Shown: piece by piece, positions 9,525 through 17,757 of the stretch
How the letters are laid out: every line of letters begins with the position of its first letter
Numbering within the stretch: position 1 is the stretch's first letter
Translations under genes and position numbers: made by a program
The notes under the pieces: model-generated
Seen by the model: the letters and a program-made list of their open reading frames with translations, nothing else
Database searches by the model: none
Told to the model about the DNA's origin: nothing
DNA from: Pseudomonas gingeri
Lineage (GTDB): Bacteria > Pseudomonadota > Gammaproteobacteria > Pseudomonadales > Pseudomonadaceae
DNA length: 64,000 bases
Direction: 5' to 3'
NCBI RefSeq assembly: GCF_013386115.1
Contig: NZ_JACAOR010000010.1
Coordinates: forward strand, 265,644 to 329,643

Positions 9525-9668
9525 ATCGCCGGCAAGCCGGCTCCCACAGGTTTTCTCGTCTTACACAAACATCAGGTACAACTCGAACAGGGTGGGAGCT
9601 GGCTTGCCAGCGATGAGGCCGGGAAGTCTTGCATCGACCTCTCGGACACCATCGCCGGCAAGCCGGCT
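9525..9668. repeat. Cluster of three REP-type palindromic elements
   Basis: ATCGCCGGCAAGCCGGCT occurs at 9525-9542 and again at 9651-9668, and an inverted copy (AGCTGGCTTGCCAGCGAT) is at about 9597-9614. The first and the inverted copy extend into CTCCCAC/GTGGGAG. This is the typical Pseudomonas REP sequence in a BIME-like arrangement. It fills the space between the convergent ends of the spermidine-synthase-like gene and the lipoprotein gene; the third copy abuts the lipoprotein stop codon. Such clusters often act as mRNA 3' stabilisers or terminators. Confidence 0.85.
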
Positions 9669-9669
9669 G

Positions 9670-10341
9670 TTACCGGCTCTTGAGTTTGAGATACGACTGG
9701 TGCATGTCCGAAGCCCAGCCGTCGATCACGTTTTTCACGTCGGAGGGTTGCATCACCTGGCTGTCGTTTTCCAGCGGCTTGCCGGTGCCCTGGCGGACCA
9801 CTTCGGCGAGCACTGCCTGGTTCTGCCCATCGAGGAACACGGCTTCGGTGCCCAGGGTGGTTTCCTGGTCACGAATCCCCGATGCGGTGCTGACCGCCGC
9901 TGCCACCAGCGCCACCGGGATCAGCTCATAGGGCTTGAGGCTCTCGGTCTTGCTGCTCACCGCCGTGATTGCCGCGCGTACCACCACCACGCCGGGGCCC
10001 GGACCATTGGCCAGGGGCAGGGATTTGCTCAGCTCACGCTTGAGTGCCTGGTCATAGTAGTGAGTGATGCCCTGCAAGGTCGCCTGGGGAATCTTCACGG
10101 TGGGTTGTGGTGCGGGATAGAACTGGGTGGGTTCGATATAGGCACTGGTGTATTTGCCCACGTCGAGCTTGGGATCGATCCAGCGCATCACCTCGACACC
10201 CGACGGGCTCTTCTCTTCCTTGAGGCGACTGTAGTCCTTGAGAAACCCCGAGTAGTGATCGGGTTGGGCGGACTGGCTCGAACAGCCGACCACGGCAAGG
10301 GAGGCGATACACAGCGCACTGATCATGAATCCTGACTTCAT
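9670..10341 (-). CDS. DUF3313 family lipoprotein
   Basis: A 223-residue protein with a lipoprotein signal peptide; the lipobox is VVGC with Cys20 as the lipidated residue, and Ser21-Ser22 after it favours outer-membrane sorting. The mature domain (YSGFLKDYSRLKEEK, WIDPKLDVGKYTSAYIEP) matches the DUF3313 family of unknown function. It is monocistronic, with its 3' end touching a REP element and its promoter region shared with the divergent octaheme cytochrome gene. It is probably a periplasm-facing membrane-anchored protein. No catalytic motif is visible. Confidence 0.85.
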   Translation of the reverse strand: MKSGFMISALCIASLAVVGCSSQSAQPDHYSGFLKDYSRLKEEKSPSGVEVMRWIDPKLDVGKYTSAYIEPTQFYPAPQPTVKIPQATLQGITHYYDQALKRELSKSLPLANGPGPGVVVVRAAITAVSSKTESLKPYELIPVALVAAAVSTASGIRDQETTLGTEAVFLDGQNQAVLAEVVRQGTGKPLENDSQVMQPSDVKNVIDGWASDMHQSYLKLKSR

Positions 10342-10433
10342 GCCGAAACTCCTTCTGGCTAGCCGGTACCGCTGCCGGCACGGGAAAGGTAGGTATAGCC
10401 AAGGAACGCCGCGCCGGCCCGAAAATGTCGATT

Positions 10434-10447
10434 ATTGCGCGCGCAAT
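10434..10447. promoter_or_regulatory. Perfect 14-bp palindrome between divergent genes
   Basis: ATTGCGCGCGCAAT reads the same on both strands and lies 93 bp upstream of the lipoprotein start and 110 bp upstream of the cytochrome start. Its place in a divergent promoter region suggests a dimeric regulator site. The regulator is not known and the palindrome could be chance. Confidence 0.4.
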
Positions 10448-10556
10448 GTGGGCCATTTCTCAAAGCTCATTTGACAGGAGCCGCCGCGCCGTCAAAGCTG
10501 GACCCAGCGTCGATGCTCGCCTGGCGGGTCAATGCAGTTGGACAACGGATGTCTCA

Positions 10557-12896
10557 ATGCCCAAGCAAAAAAAACACACCGCACCCTCCGCTTCCCCTTC
10601 GCGCCTGTCCCGCTACCTGCTCCCCGTCACCGCCGCGCTCCTGCTGCTGGTGACCGTGGGCATCTGGTGGTCCCTGCAAGACAGCACGCCCGTACGGGCA
10701 CTCCCCTCCGCGCGCCCTGCCGGCCCGTCAGCGGTGGCCCGGGCCCCTGCGGCTCCCGTCGCGCAAATGGTCGACGAACAACAATGCCAGGGCTGCCACG
10801 CGCCCCAGGCCAAGGACTGGCAAGGTTCCCACCACCAGTTGGCGATGCAGGCGGCAACAGCGGAAACGGTACTGGGCGACTTCGCCGATGTCAGCGTGAA
10901 CCTGGAACAGCAGCAGACCCGCTTCTTTCGTCGCGACCAGGACTTCTGGGTCAACACCCAGGGCGCCGACGGTGTTGCCGCCGACTTCAAGGTCGCCTAT
11001 ACCTTTGGCATCGCGCCGCTGCAGCAGTACCTGCTGGAAGCCCCCGGCGGCCGCCTGCAAGCCCTCGGCGTCGCCTGGGATACCGAGAAGCACCGCTGGT
11101 TCCACCTCTACCCCGGCCAGGGCGTGGACTTCAAGAACCCGCTGCACTGGAGCAAGCCGAGCCAGAACGCCAACTTCATGTGCGTCGAGTGCCATACCAC
11201 CGGTTACCAGCGCAACTTCGACGCCGCCGGCAACCGCTTCGCCAGCCACTGGAACAGCCTAGGCGTCGGCTGCCAGGCCTGCCATGGCCCGGCGTCGAAT
11301 CACCTGCAATGGACAGCCGCAAAGAGCGACCTGATCCACAAGGGGTTCGCCGTCGACCTCGCCAGCAAGGACGCCACCGTCGAGATCGAGACCTGCGCCC
11401 GCTGCCATGCCCGTCGCGCCCCGCTGGGTGACGGCTATACCGTGGGCAAGCGCTTGATGGACGACTACCTGCCCAGCGTGCTGACCCGCGAACTCTATGC
11501 CCTGGATGGCAAGATCAAGGACGAGGTGTTCGAGCACGGCTCGTTCCTGCAGAGCAAGATGTTCGACAAGGGCGTGCGTTGCAGCGACTGCCACAACCCC
11601 CACAGCGGCGAACTCAAGGCCACGGGAAATGGCGTGTGCCTGCAATGTCACAACCCCTCGGGCAAGAGTGCCGTCGCCGGTGTCGACGGTCGTGGCCTGC
11701 AAGCGAAAGACTACGACTCGCCCGAGCACCATCGGCATCAACCCGGCCAGCCGGGAGCGCAATGCATCGACTGCCATATGCCGGGCAAATTCTATATGGG
11801 CAACGACTTTCGTCATGACCACAGCTTCAGTATTCCCAACCCGGAACGGGCCAGGGTCCTCGGCACGCCGGATGCCTGCCTGGGTTGTCACCAGGGCGCG
11901 GCGGGCGACAAGGTCACCGCGCAGTTCAAGCTCTGGCACGACAGCTCGCCCCCCGCCGCACCCCGTTACGACGAGAGCCTGCTGTTGATCCGTGACGGTC
12001 GCCCCGGCGCGGCCGAAGCCCTCGACCAGCAGTTGCAACGCAGCAACCTGCCGGCGATCCAGCGCGCCACCCTGCTGGCCGAATTGCCGTCCTACCCCAG
12101 TGAGCAGGCCTTGAAACTTGCCAGCAAGGATCTGGCCCATGGTGAACCGCAGGTGCGTGAAAGCGCCCTGCGCGCCGTCAGCGCCTTTGTCCCGCCGGCC
12201 GAGCGCACGGCCCTGCTGGCACCGCTGCTCGAAGACCCGGTCAAGGCCGTGCGCATCAGCGCCGCGCGCGAACTGCTGGGTGCTTCGGCCACCGGCCTGG
12301 GCGCCGCCCAGCCGGCCTGGAACAAGGCCATCAGTGAGTACGAACAGGTGCAGTCGAGCCTCAGGGAACGCGCCGAGGCCAACCTCAACCTGGCGATGCT
12401 GTATCAGGCCACCGGCCGCGGCCCCCAGGTCGAGGCACTGCTGCGGACCGCGTTGCTGCGCGATCCGGACTTCCTGCCGGCGCTGGTGACCCTGGTGCAA
12501 TGGCTGGAAGCCAACGGACACGGCAGCGAGGCCGGGCAACGGCTGGACCAGGCCCTGAAGGAACACCCCGATGCCGCGTTACTGCAACACGCCCGGGGCC
12601 TGGCGCTGATCCGCGCCGGCAACACCGCGCAGGCCCTGCCTGCCCTGCGCAAGGCCGCACGCCTGGAACCGCGGAATCCCCAGTACGGTTATGTGCTGGC
12701 GGTGGCGCTGCACGACAGCGGCCAGGTCGAGGCCGCCTGCGCCGAACTGGAAACGCTGCTCAAGCACCAGCCGACCCAGCGCAATGCCCGGCTCTCATTG
12801 ATCCAGTACTACCTGGAAAACGGCCACGAACCCAAGGCCCAGGTCTTGCTCCAGGCCTGGAAACAGCTCAATCCGGGAGATCCTGCGTTGAAATAG
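10557..12896 (+). CDS. Octaheme cytochrome c with HEAT-like and TPR repeats
   Basis: A 779-residue protein taken from the ATG at 10557, directly before a basic stretch and a membrane anchor (residues 19-38); no good ribosome site is visible. Eight CxxCH heme-binding motifs follow (CQGCH at 77-81, then CVECH, CQACH, CARCH, CSDCH, CLQCH, CIDCH, CLGCH). After the heme part comes a helical region with HEAT-like pairs and then TPR-like repeats to the end. It should be an inner-membrane-anchored periplasmic electron carrier or reductase with a protein-binding tail. No quinol-oxidase partner gene is adjacent, so donor and acceptor are unknown. The 3' end is only 17 bases from the convergent L,D-transpeptidase. 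Confidence 0.85.
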   Translation: MPKQKKHTAPSASPSRLSRYLLPVTAALLLLVTVGIWWSLQDSTPVRALPSARPAGPSAVARAPAAPVAQMVDEQQCQGCHAPQAKDWQGSHHQLAMQAATAETVLGDFADVSVNLEQQQTRFFRRDQDFWVNTQGADGVAADFKVAYTFGIAPLQQYLLEAPGGRLQALGVAWDTEKHRWFHLYPGQGVDFKNPLHWSKPSQNANFMCVECHTTGYQRNFDAAGNRFASHWNSLGVGCQACHGPASNHLQWTAAKSDLIHKGFAVDLASKDATVEIETCARCHARRAPLGDGYTVGKRLMDDYLPSVLTRELYALDGKIKDEVFEHGSFLQSKMFDKGVRCSDCHNPHSGELKATGNGVCLQCHNPSGKSAVAGVDGRGLQAKDYDSPEHHRHQPGQPGAQCIDCHMPGKFYMGNDFRHDHSFSIPNPERARVLGTPDACLGCHQGAAGDKVTAQFKLWHDSSPPAAPRYDESLLLIRDGRPGAAEALDQQLQRSNLPAIQRATLLAELPSYPSEQALKLASKDLAHGEPQVRESALRAVSAFVPPAERTALLAPLLEDPVKAVRISAARELLGASATGLGAAQPAWNKAISEYEQVQSSLRERAEANLNLAMLYQATGRGPQVEALLRTALLRDPDFLPALVTLVQWLEANGHGSEAGQRLDQALKEHPDAALLQHARGLALIRAGNTAQALPALRKAARLEPRNPQYGYVLAVALHDSGQVEAACAELETLLKHQPTQRNARLSLIQYYLENGHEPKAQVLLQAWKQLNPGDPALK

Positions 12897-12913
12897 CGAC
12901 GTGAAAGACAGCC

Positions 12914-14488
12914 TCAGGACGAACTTCCCAAGGCCTTCAACAGCAGCGGATCGCGTGCATAGATATCCGGCGCATAGAGCAAGGCGCCGTCACCGTCGAC
13001 CTGGACCGTCCAGTAGCCGAGCAGGATCGGCACCGGTGCCGCCAGGCGGAACTCGTGGGTGGTGCCGCTGGCCAGCAGTTCGTCGGTCCTGGCCCGCTCC
13101 GCCGGGGTCAACAGCAAGTCGCGCAGGTGCAACGGTTGCTCGACCCGCACGCAGCCCGAGCTGAAGGCCCGGGGCCCCTTGGCGAACAGGGGTTGGCTGG
13201 GCGTGTCGTGCAGGTACACCGAGAACGGATTGGGAAAACGCAGGACGATCTTGCCCAGCGGGTTGCGCGGACCGGCTTCCTGGCGCAGGAGGATATTGCC
13301 CGGCCGCTCCCAGTCGATGCTGTCCGCCGCCAGCGGATGGCCTTCGCTGTCCAGCACTTGCAGGTTCTGCTGGCTCAGGTACGCCGCCGGGTCCAGGCGG
13401 ATGGCCGGCAGCTTGTCTTCGCGCAGGATGGTCGGCGGCACAGTCCAGGTCGGGTTCAGGGTCAGGCGGGTGACCCGCGATTTCAACAGCGGCGTCTGCC
13501 GCTCGGCCCGGCCGACCTGCAGGCGGGTCTGCCAGATCGGCGCGCCTTCGTGGTAGACGCTCAACTGCGCCGCCGCGACATTCACCAGCACGCCTTCGGG
13601 CTCCAGGTCCGGCGCCAGCCAGCGAAAGCGTTCGAGGTTGATGCGCAACTGCTCGCGGCGCAGCGCCGGGCTGATATTCAGCTCGGTCAGGGTGCCCGGT
13701 CCGATCACGCCATCGGATTGCAGCGAATGCCGCAGCTGGAATTGCCTGACCGCATCGGCCAGTTCTTCGCCGTAGGTCTTTTCCGGACCGCCGGGCAGGC
13801 TTTGCAGGTAGCCTTCGGCCAACAGCCGCTCGGCCAATACCGGCACCCGCGGGTCCTCCATGCCCGGACGCAGCAAGGGGCCGCCGGCCACCATTGGCCA
13901 ATGCAGCAGTGGCTGCAGGCGCTGTTGCGCGTAGATGCGCCGCAGGCTGAGGTACAGCTCGGCATTCGGCCGCGCCTGAGCGAACCCCCGGGCCATATCC
14001 TGCAACCCGGTCGCGGCCAGCGTCAGCAACCGGGCGTCCGCGTCCTGCGCCGCCGGCTGGGAGTGCCAGACCGGCTCGAAACGGGCCTGGGACAGGCGAC
14101 CGAAATGCAGGTCCTGCAGGACTTGCAGGTACTGCCGGCTGATCTCGATATCGGTGCACAGCGCATTGCCCGCGTCGGTGTCACGGGGCAACGGATAGCG
14201 TGCCGGATCGAGGCCGTCATCGGCCAGCAACGGCAGTTGTGCCTGCAACGCCGACAAGCGGTCATTGCCGGACCAGAGCGGCACATTGTCGTGCTGCAGA
14301 TAGAACGCCTGCAGGCGCAGACGTGCCGGCGCATCCAGTTGCACCGCCAGCGCGGGGCAGTCGGTCGACAACTGTGCCAGCGCCGATTGCAACGGCGTCG
14401 ACGGCTCGACAGGCAGATCCTCCGCCGTCGCGACCAGCGGTGCAACGAGCAGGCAAATGCTCAAGTAACATGCGTGTTTTTTGAACAA
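12914..14488 (-). CDS. L,D-transpeptidase, YcbB/LdtD type
   Basis: A 524-residue exported enzyme with a signal peptide ending near VATA (residue 22). It has a peptidoglycan-binding domain in the middle (YGEELADAVRQFQLRHSLQSDG) and a YkuD catalytic domain at the C-terminal third. The catalytic motif is SSGCVR with Cys446 and a histidine upstream in YLHDTP. These enzymes make 3-3 crosslinks between meso-diaminopimelate residues in the periplasm. The large size and N-terminal domain match the LdtD/YcbB class. It is divergent from another transpeptidase at 14632, with about 140 bp of shared promoter region. Confidence 0.9.
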   Translation of the reverse strand: MFKKHACYLSICLLVAPLVATAEDLPVEPSTPLQSALAQLSTDCPALAVQLDAPARLRLQAFYLQHDNVPLWSGNDRLSALQAQLPLLADDGLDPARYPLPRDTDAGNALCTDIEISRQYLQVLQDLHFGRLSQARFEPVWHSQPAAQDADARLLTLAATGLQDMARGFAQARPNAELYLSLRRIYAQQRLQPLLHWPMVAGGPLLRPGMEDPRVPVLAERLLAEGYLQSLPGGPEKTYGEELADAVRQFQLRHSLQSDGVIGPGTLTELNISPALRREQLRINLERFRWLAPDLEPEGVLVNVAAAQLSVYHEGAPIWQTRLQVGRAERQTPLLKSRVTRLTLNPTWTVPPTILREDKLPAIRLDPAAYLSQQNLQVLDSEGHPLAADSIDWERPGNILLRQEAGPRNPLGKIVLRFPNPFSVYLHDTPSQPLFAKGPRAFSSGCVRVEQPLHLRDLLLTPAERARTDELLASGTTHEFRLAAPVPILLGYWTVQVDGDGALLYAPDIYARDPLLLKALGSSS

Positions 14489-14631
14489 AGGCTTGGCTCC
14501 AATCCACGGTCATTCCATGGGCGGTCTATAGTTACGACAGAGGCGACAAGCCCTCAAGGCAGCCCGTGATCGTGCTGTTCCGGGACCGATGGGATGCGCA
14601 GGCCTGCACCAACGGCGGAGACGCTCCCTAT

Positions 14632-15360
14632 ATGCTGACATCTTGCTACCGACTCTGCCTGAGCATTCTGAGCCTGTTCATTATGACCCTGGCCGCGCCC
14701 GGCAGTTCTGCCCTGGCCGCCAGCGCTCCGAAACCGACGCTGTATGGCAGCCTCGCGCACGCCGCGCCGGAACTCAACCCCCTGGTGCTGAAAAGCGCCC
14801 TGAACGCCATGCAATGCGCGATCAATCAAGGCCATGGGCAATCCGAACGCCTGGCCGTGATCGACTACTCGCAACCCTCGACGGCGCGGCGCCTGTGGAT
14901 CTTCGACCTGCGCAAGAGAACCCTGGTGCTGCGTGACCTCGTCGCCCATGGGCAGAAATCCGGGGAAAACTTCGCCACCCGGTTCTCCAACCGGATGGGC
15001 AGCTACCAGTCGAGCCTGGGCCTGTTCCGGACCCAGGAAAGCTATGAGGGCACCCACGGTTACTCGTTGCGCATGGACGGCCTGGAGCCGGGCTTCAATG
15101 ACCTCGCCCGCGACCGTGACATCGTGATTCATGCCGCCGACTACGTCAGCCCGCTGTGGAGCAGGCGCGAAGGTCGCATCGGTCGTAGCCAGGGCTGTCC
15201 CGCCGTGCGCCCGCAGGTGGCGCGACAGGTGGTCGACAAGCTCAAGGACGGCCAGTTCATGTTCTCCTGGTATCCCGACCGACGCTGGCTGAAGTCCTCG
15301 CCCTACCTCAACTGCAAGCCCCAGCAGATGGCCAGTGCCAGCGGCCCCCAGGGCGGTTGA
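14632..15360 (+). CDS. Murein L,D-transpeptidase catalytic domain family protein
   Basis: A 242-residue protein from the ATG at 14632; earlier in-frame residues lack a signal-like character. The N-terminus is a signal peptide ending about ALAAS. The rest matches the YkuD_2 type of murein L,D-transpeptidase catalytic domain, with conserved FATRFSNRMGSYQSSLG, VIHAADY and GRSQGCPAV; Cys189 is the expected nucleophile. The protein lacks the peptidoglycan-binding domain of its divergent neighbour. It may be a transpeptidase or carboxypeptidase of the cell wall. No gene follows in the same direction. Confidence 0.85.
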   Translation: MLTSCYRLCLSILSLFIMTLAAPGSSALAASAPKPTLYGSLAHAAPELNPLVLKSALNAMQCAINQGHGQSERLAVIDYSQPSTARRLWIFDLRKRTLVLRDLVAHGQKSGENFATRFSNRMGSYQSSLGLFRTQESYEGTHGYSLRMDGLEPGFNDLARDRDIVIHAADYVSPLWSRREGRIGRSQGCPAVRPQVARQVVDKLKDGQFMFSWYPDRRWLKSSPYLNCKPQQMASASGPQGG

Positions 15361-15462
15361 AGCCGCGAGAGGCCGCAGGCCCTCGGCCCGCCGTTGACAC
15401 TGCGGCGAACCGCTCCAGGTCGATAATGCCCGGCCCGCCTGAGTCGCCACGACGCTCCCGAG

Positions 15463-16680
15463 TCACCCCTGCCGGCGGCTTGCCTCACTGGCATCGTGCT
15501 GGCGTGCATAAGCGGCGCCGATCAGGTAGAAACAGCCGCCGGCGATGATAAAGCCCGCCAGCATGTAGAACATGAAATGCGGCGCCCACCAGGCCAGGGC
15601 AAAACCGCAGAGCACCGGGCCCAGCGCACCGCCCAGGGTGGACAGGTTCTGCGCGCCGTAATACATGCCGCGCAGGTGCTGGGGAGCGATACGGTCGATA
15701 AACATGTACTCGGCGGGAAACACGATGATTTCCCCCAGGGTGAACACCGCCATGGCCAGCGACCAGTGCAGCACCGTGCTCGACAGGGCAAACCCGGTCA
15801 CCCCGAGCAGGAACAGGCTGAAGCCCGCCGTCAGCCACAGGTTCAGGTGCTGTTGGCTGATGCGTTTGCCCACCACGAACTGCAGGCAGATGACCACCAC
15901 CGCATTCACCGCCACCACCGAACTGATGATGCTGTAGGCGAACTCCGGGGTGCCGGTGGTCACCAGGAACTGTGACAGATAGGCGGTGAACTGGCCGAAC
16001 ACCACGGCGCTGAGCAGGCCGCCCAGGGTGAAGCAGACCAGGCGCTTGTCACGCAGCAGGATCCGGCCCACACCGATAAAGGACACCGGCGCCCGGGCCC
16101 GATCGACCGGGCTGAGCTGCCGGTCACCGAAGTTGTAGTAGGTCAGCAATGACACCACGCCCAACAGGGCGGAGACCACAAAGGGCAAGCGCATATCGAG
16201 GTGCGCCAGGCCTGCGCCGATAAACGGCCCGACCGCATAGCCGATATTGATCAGCGTGTAGCGCACCGAGAACACGCTGGCCTGTTCCGCTTCCGGCAGC
16301 ACACGGCCCAGGGTCGCCTTGACCACCACGTCGATCACCGAGTAGGCGAAGTTGAACAGCACCAGGAATATGAAGAACAGCCAGAGCCGGTGGGTCATGC
16401 ACATGCCGATAAAACCGAGCACGAACAGCGCCGTGAAGCCCAGGATCAGGTGGAAGCTGGAACCCTTGTCCGTCAGGTAGCCGCCATACACGCTGAGCAG
16501 CGACCCCGCCACCAGCGCAATGCCGACCACCAGGCCGATCTCGCTGATCCCCAGGGAAAACTGCGAGGACAGGAAGATCACCAGGTAGGGCAGCGTGATG
16601 GCCCGTCCCAGGGTCAGGATCAACGAAGAAGCCAACAGCAGATTGACCGAAGTCGGGTAACGCCTGAGTACCGCCAACAT
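15463..16680 (-). CDS. MFS transporter
   Basis: A 405-residue integral membrane protein with about 12 predicted helices. The loop between helices 2 and 3 carries GGYLTDKGSS, a variant of the MFS motif A. The overall pattern is that of drug or metabolite efflux MFS proteins of the MdtH/YdeE kind. The gene is alone, with about 100 bp to the 3' end of the transpeptidase and 114 bp to the SMR gene upstream. No regulator is adjacent that would hint at the substrate. Family assignment is solid; the substrate is unknown. Confidence 0.85.
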   Translation of the reverse strand: MLAVLRRYPTSVNLLLASSLILTLGRAITLPYLVIFLSSQFSLGISEIGLVVGIALVAGSLLSVYGGYLTDKGSSFHLILGFTALFVLGFIGMCMTHRLWLFFIFLVLFNFAYSVIDVVVKATLGRVLPEAEQASVFSVRYTLINIGYAVGPFIGAGLAHLDMRLPFVVSALLGVVSLLTYYNFGDRQLSPVDRARAPVSFIGVGRILLRDKRLVCFTLGGLLSAVVFGQFTAYLSQFLVTTGTPEFAYSIISSVVAVNAVVVICLQFVVGKRISQQHLNLWLTAGFSLFLLGVTGFALSSTVLHWSLAMAVFTLGEIIVFPAEYMFIDRIAPQHLRGMYYGAQNLSTLGGALGPVLCGFALAWWAPHFMFYMLAGFIIAGGCFYLIGAAYARQHDASEASRRQG

Positions 16681-16794
16681 CCTGATCCGGCTCCTTGCGG
16701 CCCGCGCACTCCGGCACGGACCTGATTTCGATATCGCCCTGGGGCGAAAGCCTCCCAGTATCGCTCAAGGCGCGAAACCCGTCATGCTCCCGGT

Positions 16795-17115
16795 TCAGTT
16801 TGTCGAGACCAGTTTGAGCCCGATAACCCCCGCCAGGATCACGCCGATGCAGAGGATGCGCAGCGGCGCCATCGAGTCGCCCAGCAACGCCATGCCCAGT
16901 ATCGCGGTGCCTGCCGCGCCGATCCCGGTCCACACCGCATAGGCCGTCCCCACCGGCAACGTGCGCAGCGCCAGCGAGAGCAGGACGACGCTCGACAGGC
17001 CGCAGACAACCGTCAGCAGCCCGGGGACCAGGCGGGTAAAACCTTCGGAGCCCTTCATGAAGAAGGCGAAGGCGATTTCGAGAATGCCGGCAATGCCCAA
17101 CAGTGCCCATGCCAT
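16795..17115 (-). CDS. sugE: SMR-family exporter, SugE/Gdx type (guanidinium)
   Basis: A 106-residue protein with four hydrophobic helices, the standard SMR length. The conserved Glu lies in GILEIAF (Glu13) and the LPVGTAYAVWTGIGA segment is nearly identical in style to SugE/Gdx. Gdx proteins export guanidinium in exchange for protons as antiparallel dimers. Trp at the position after the Glu segment in Gdx is Phe here, which could shift specificity. A longer in-frame reading exists upstream, but only the ATG at 17115 gives a proper SMR start. It lies 62 bp downstream of the AhpD-like gene and is probably co-transcribed with it. Confidence 0.88.
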   Translation of the reverse strand: MAWALLGIAGILEIAFAFFMKGSEGFTRLVPGLLTVVCGLSSVVLLSLALRTLPVGTAYAVWTGIGAAGTAILGMALLGDSMAPLRILCIGVILAGVIGLKLVSTN

Positions 17116-17177
17116 AAATGCCAATTCCTTCGAAGTGGTGGGCGCCAGGCCAGGGACCGGGCGCCACGGGGTGGGTA

Positions 17178-17633
17178 TCAGGCCTTGCCGGCGGCCACGG
17201 GAGTCGAACGGAAGGTCACGCCAAAGCGGTTGAAGGCGTTCATCAACCCGATGGCATAGGTCAGGTCGGCGAGTTCCTTGTCGCTGAACTCGGCCGCCGC
17301 CGCGGCATAGTCGGCATCCGGCACGCCGCTTTCGGCGACCCGGGTCACGGTTTCCGCCCACGCCAGGGCCACCTGCTCGCGATTGCTGAACAGCGCCCCG
17401 GCATCGCGCCATACCGGCACCAGCACCAGTTTCTCGACGGCCACGCCGAGCTTGAGCAGGTCACGGGTGTGCATGTCGATGCAGTAGGCACAACCATTGA
17501 GCTGAGACACCCGCAGATAGACCAGATCGATCAGTTCGGCGGAAAAACCACACTTCTGCAGGTACACATAGACGCCTCCAAAAGCCTTGTAGCCTTCGGG
17601 CGAAGCGGTAGCGTAGTCGAGACGTTGAGTCAT
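17178..17633 (-). CDS. Carboxymuconolactone decarboxylase / AhpD-like protein
   Basis: A 151-residue protein of the AhpD-like fold. The redox motif CAYCIDMH (Cys48, Cys51, His55) is the active centre of alkylhydroperoxidase-like members, which reduce peroxides or act as thiol-disulfide adaptors. Related genes are often found beside MocR- or LysR-type regulators, and here a MocR gene is divergent across 124 bp. The SugE gene follows. The pair may be a small stress or detoxification operon. True carboxymuconolactone decarboxylase activity is unlikely given the CxxC motif. Confidence 0.85.
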   Translation of the reverse strand: MTQRLDYATASPEGYKAFGGVYVYLQKCGFSAELIDLVYLRVSQLNGCAYCIDMHTRDLLKLGVAVEKLVLVPVWRDAGALFSNREQVALAWAETVTRVAESGVPDADYAAAAAEFSDKELADLTYAIGLMNAFNRFGVTFRSTPVAAGKA

Positions 17634-17757
17634 GATGAATCCTTGTATTGGCTGTTTGAAGGGTTCTATCCTGCGACGACTTGGCCCATTGAAAAAGATC
17701 CATGATTAGCCTTTAGTTATAGGCCATGAGCCATTCTCTTCCAGAACCATAGCGACC

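Noticed and set aside
13055..14569. 504-residue plus-strand open frame over the L,D-transpeptidase
   Set aside because: Gln/Arg-rich shadow of a gene with a clear catalytic motif.
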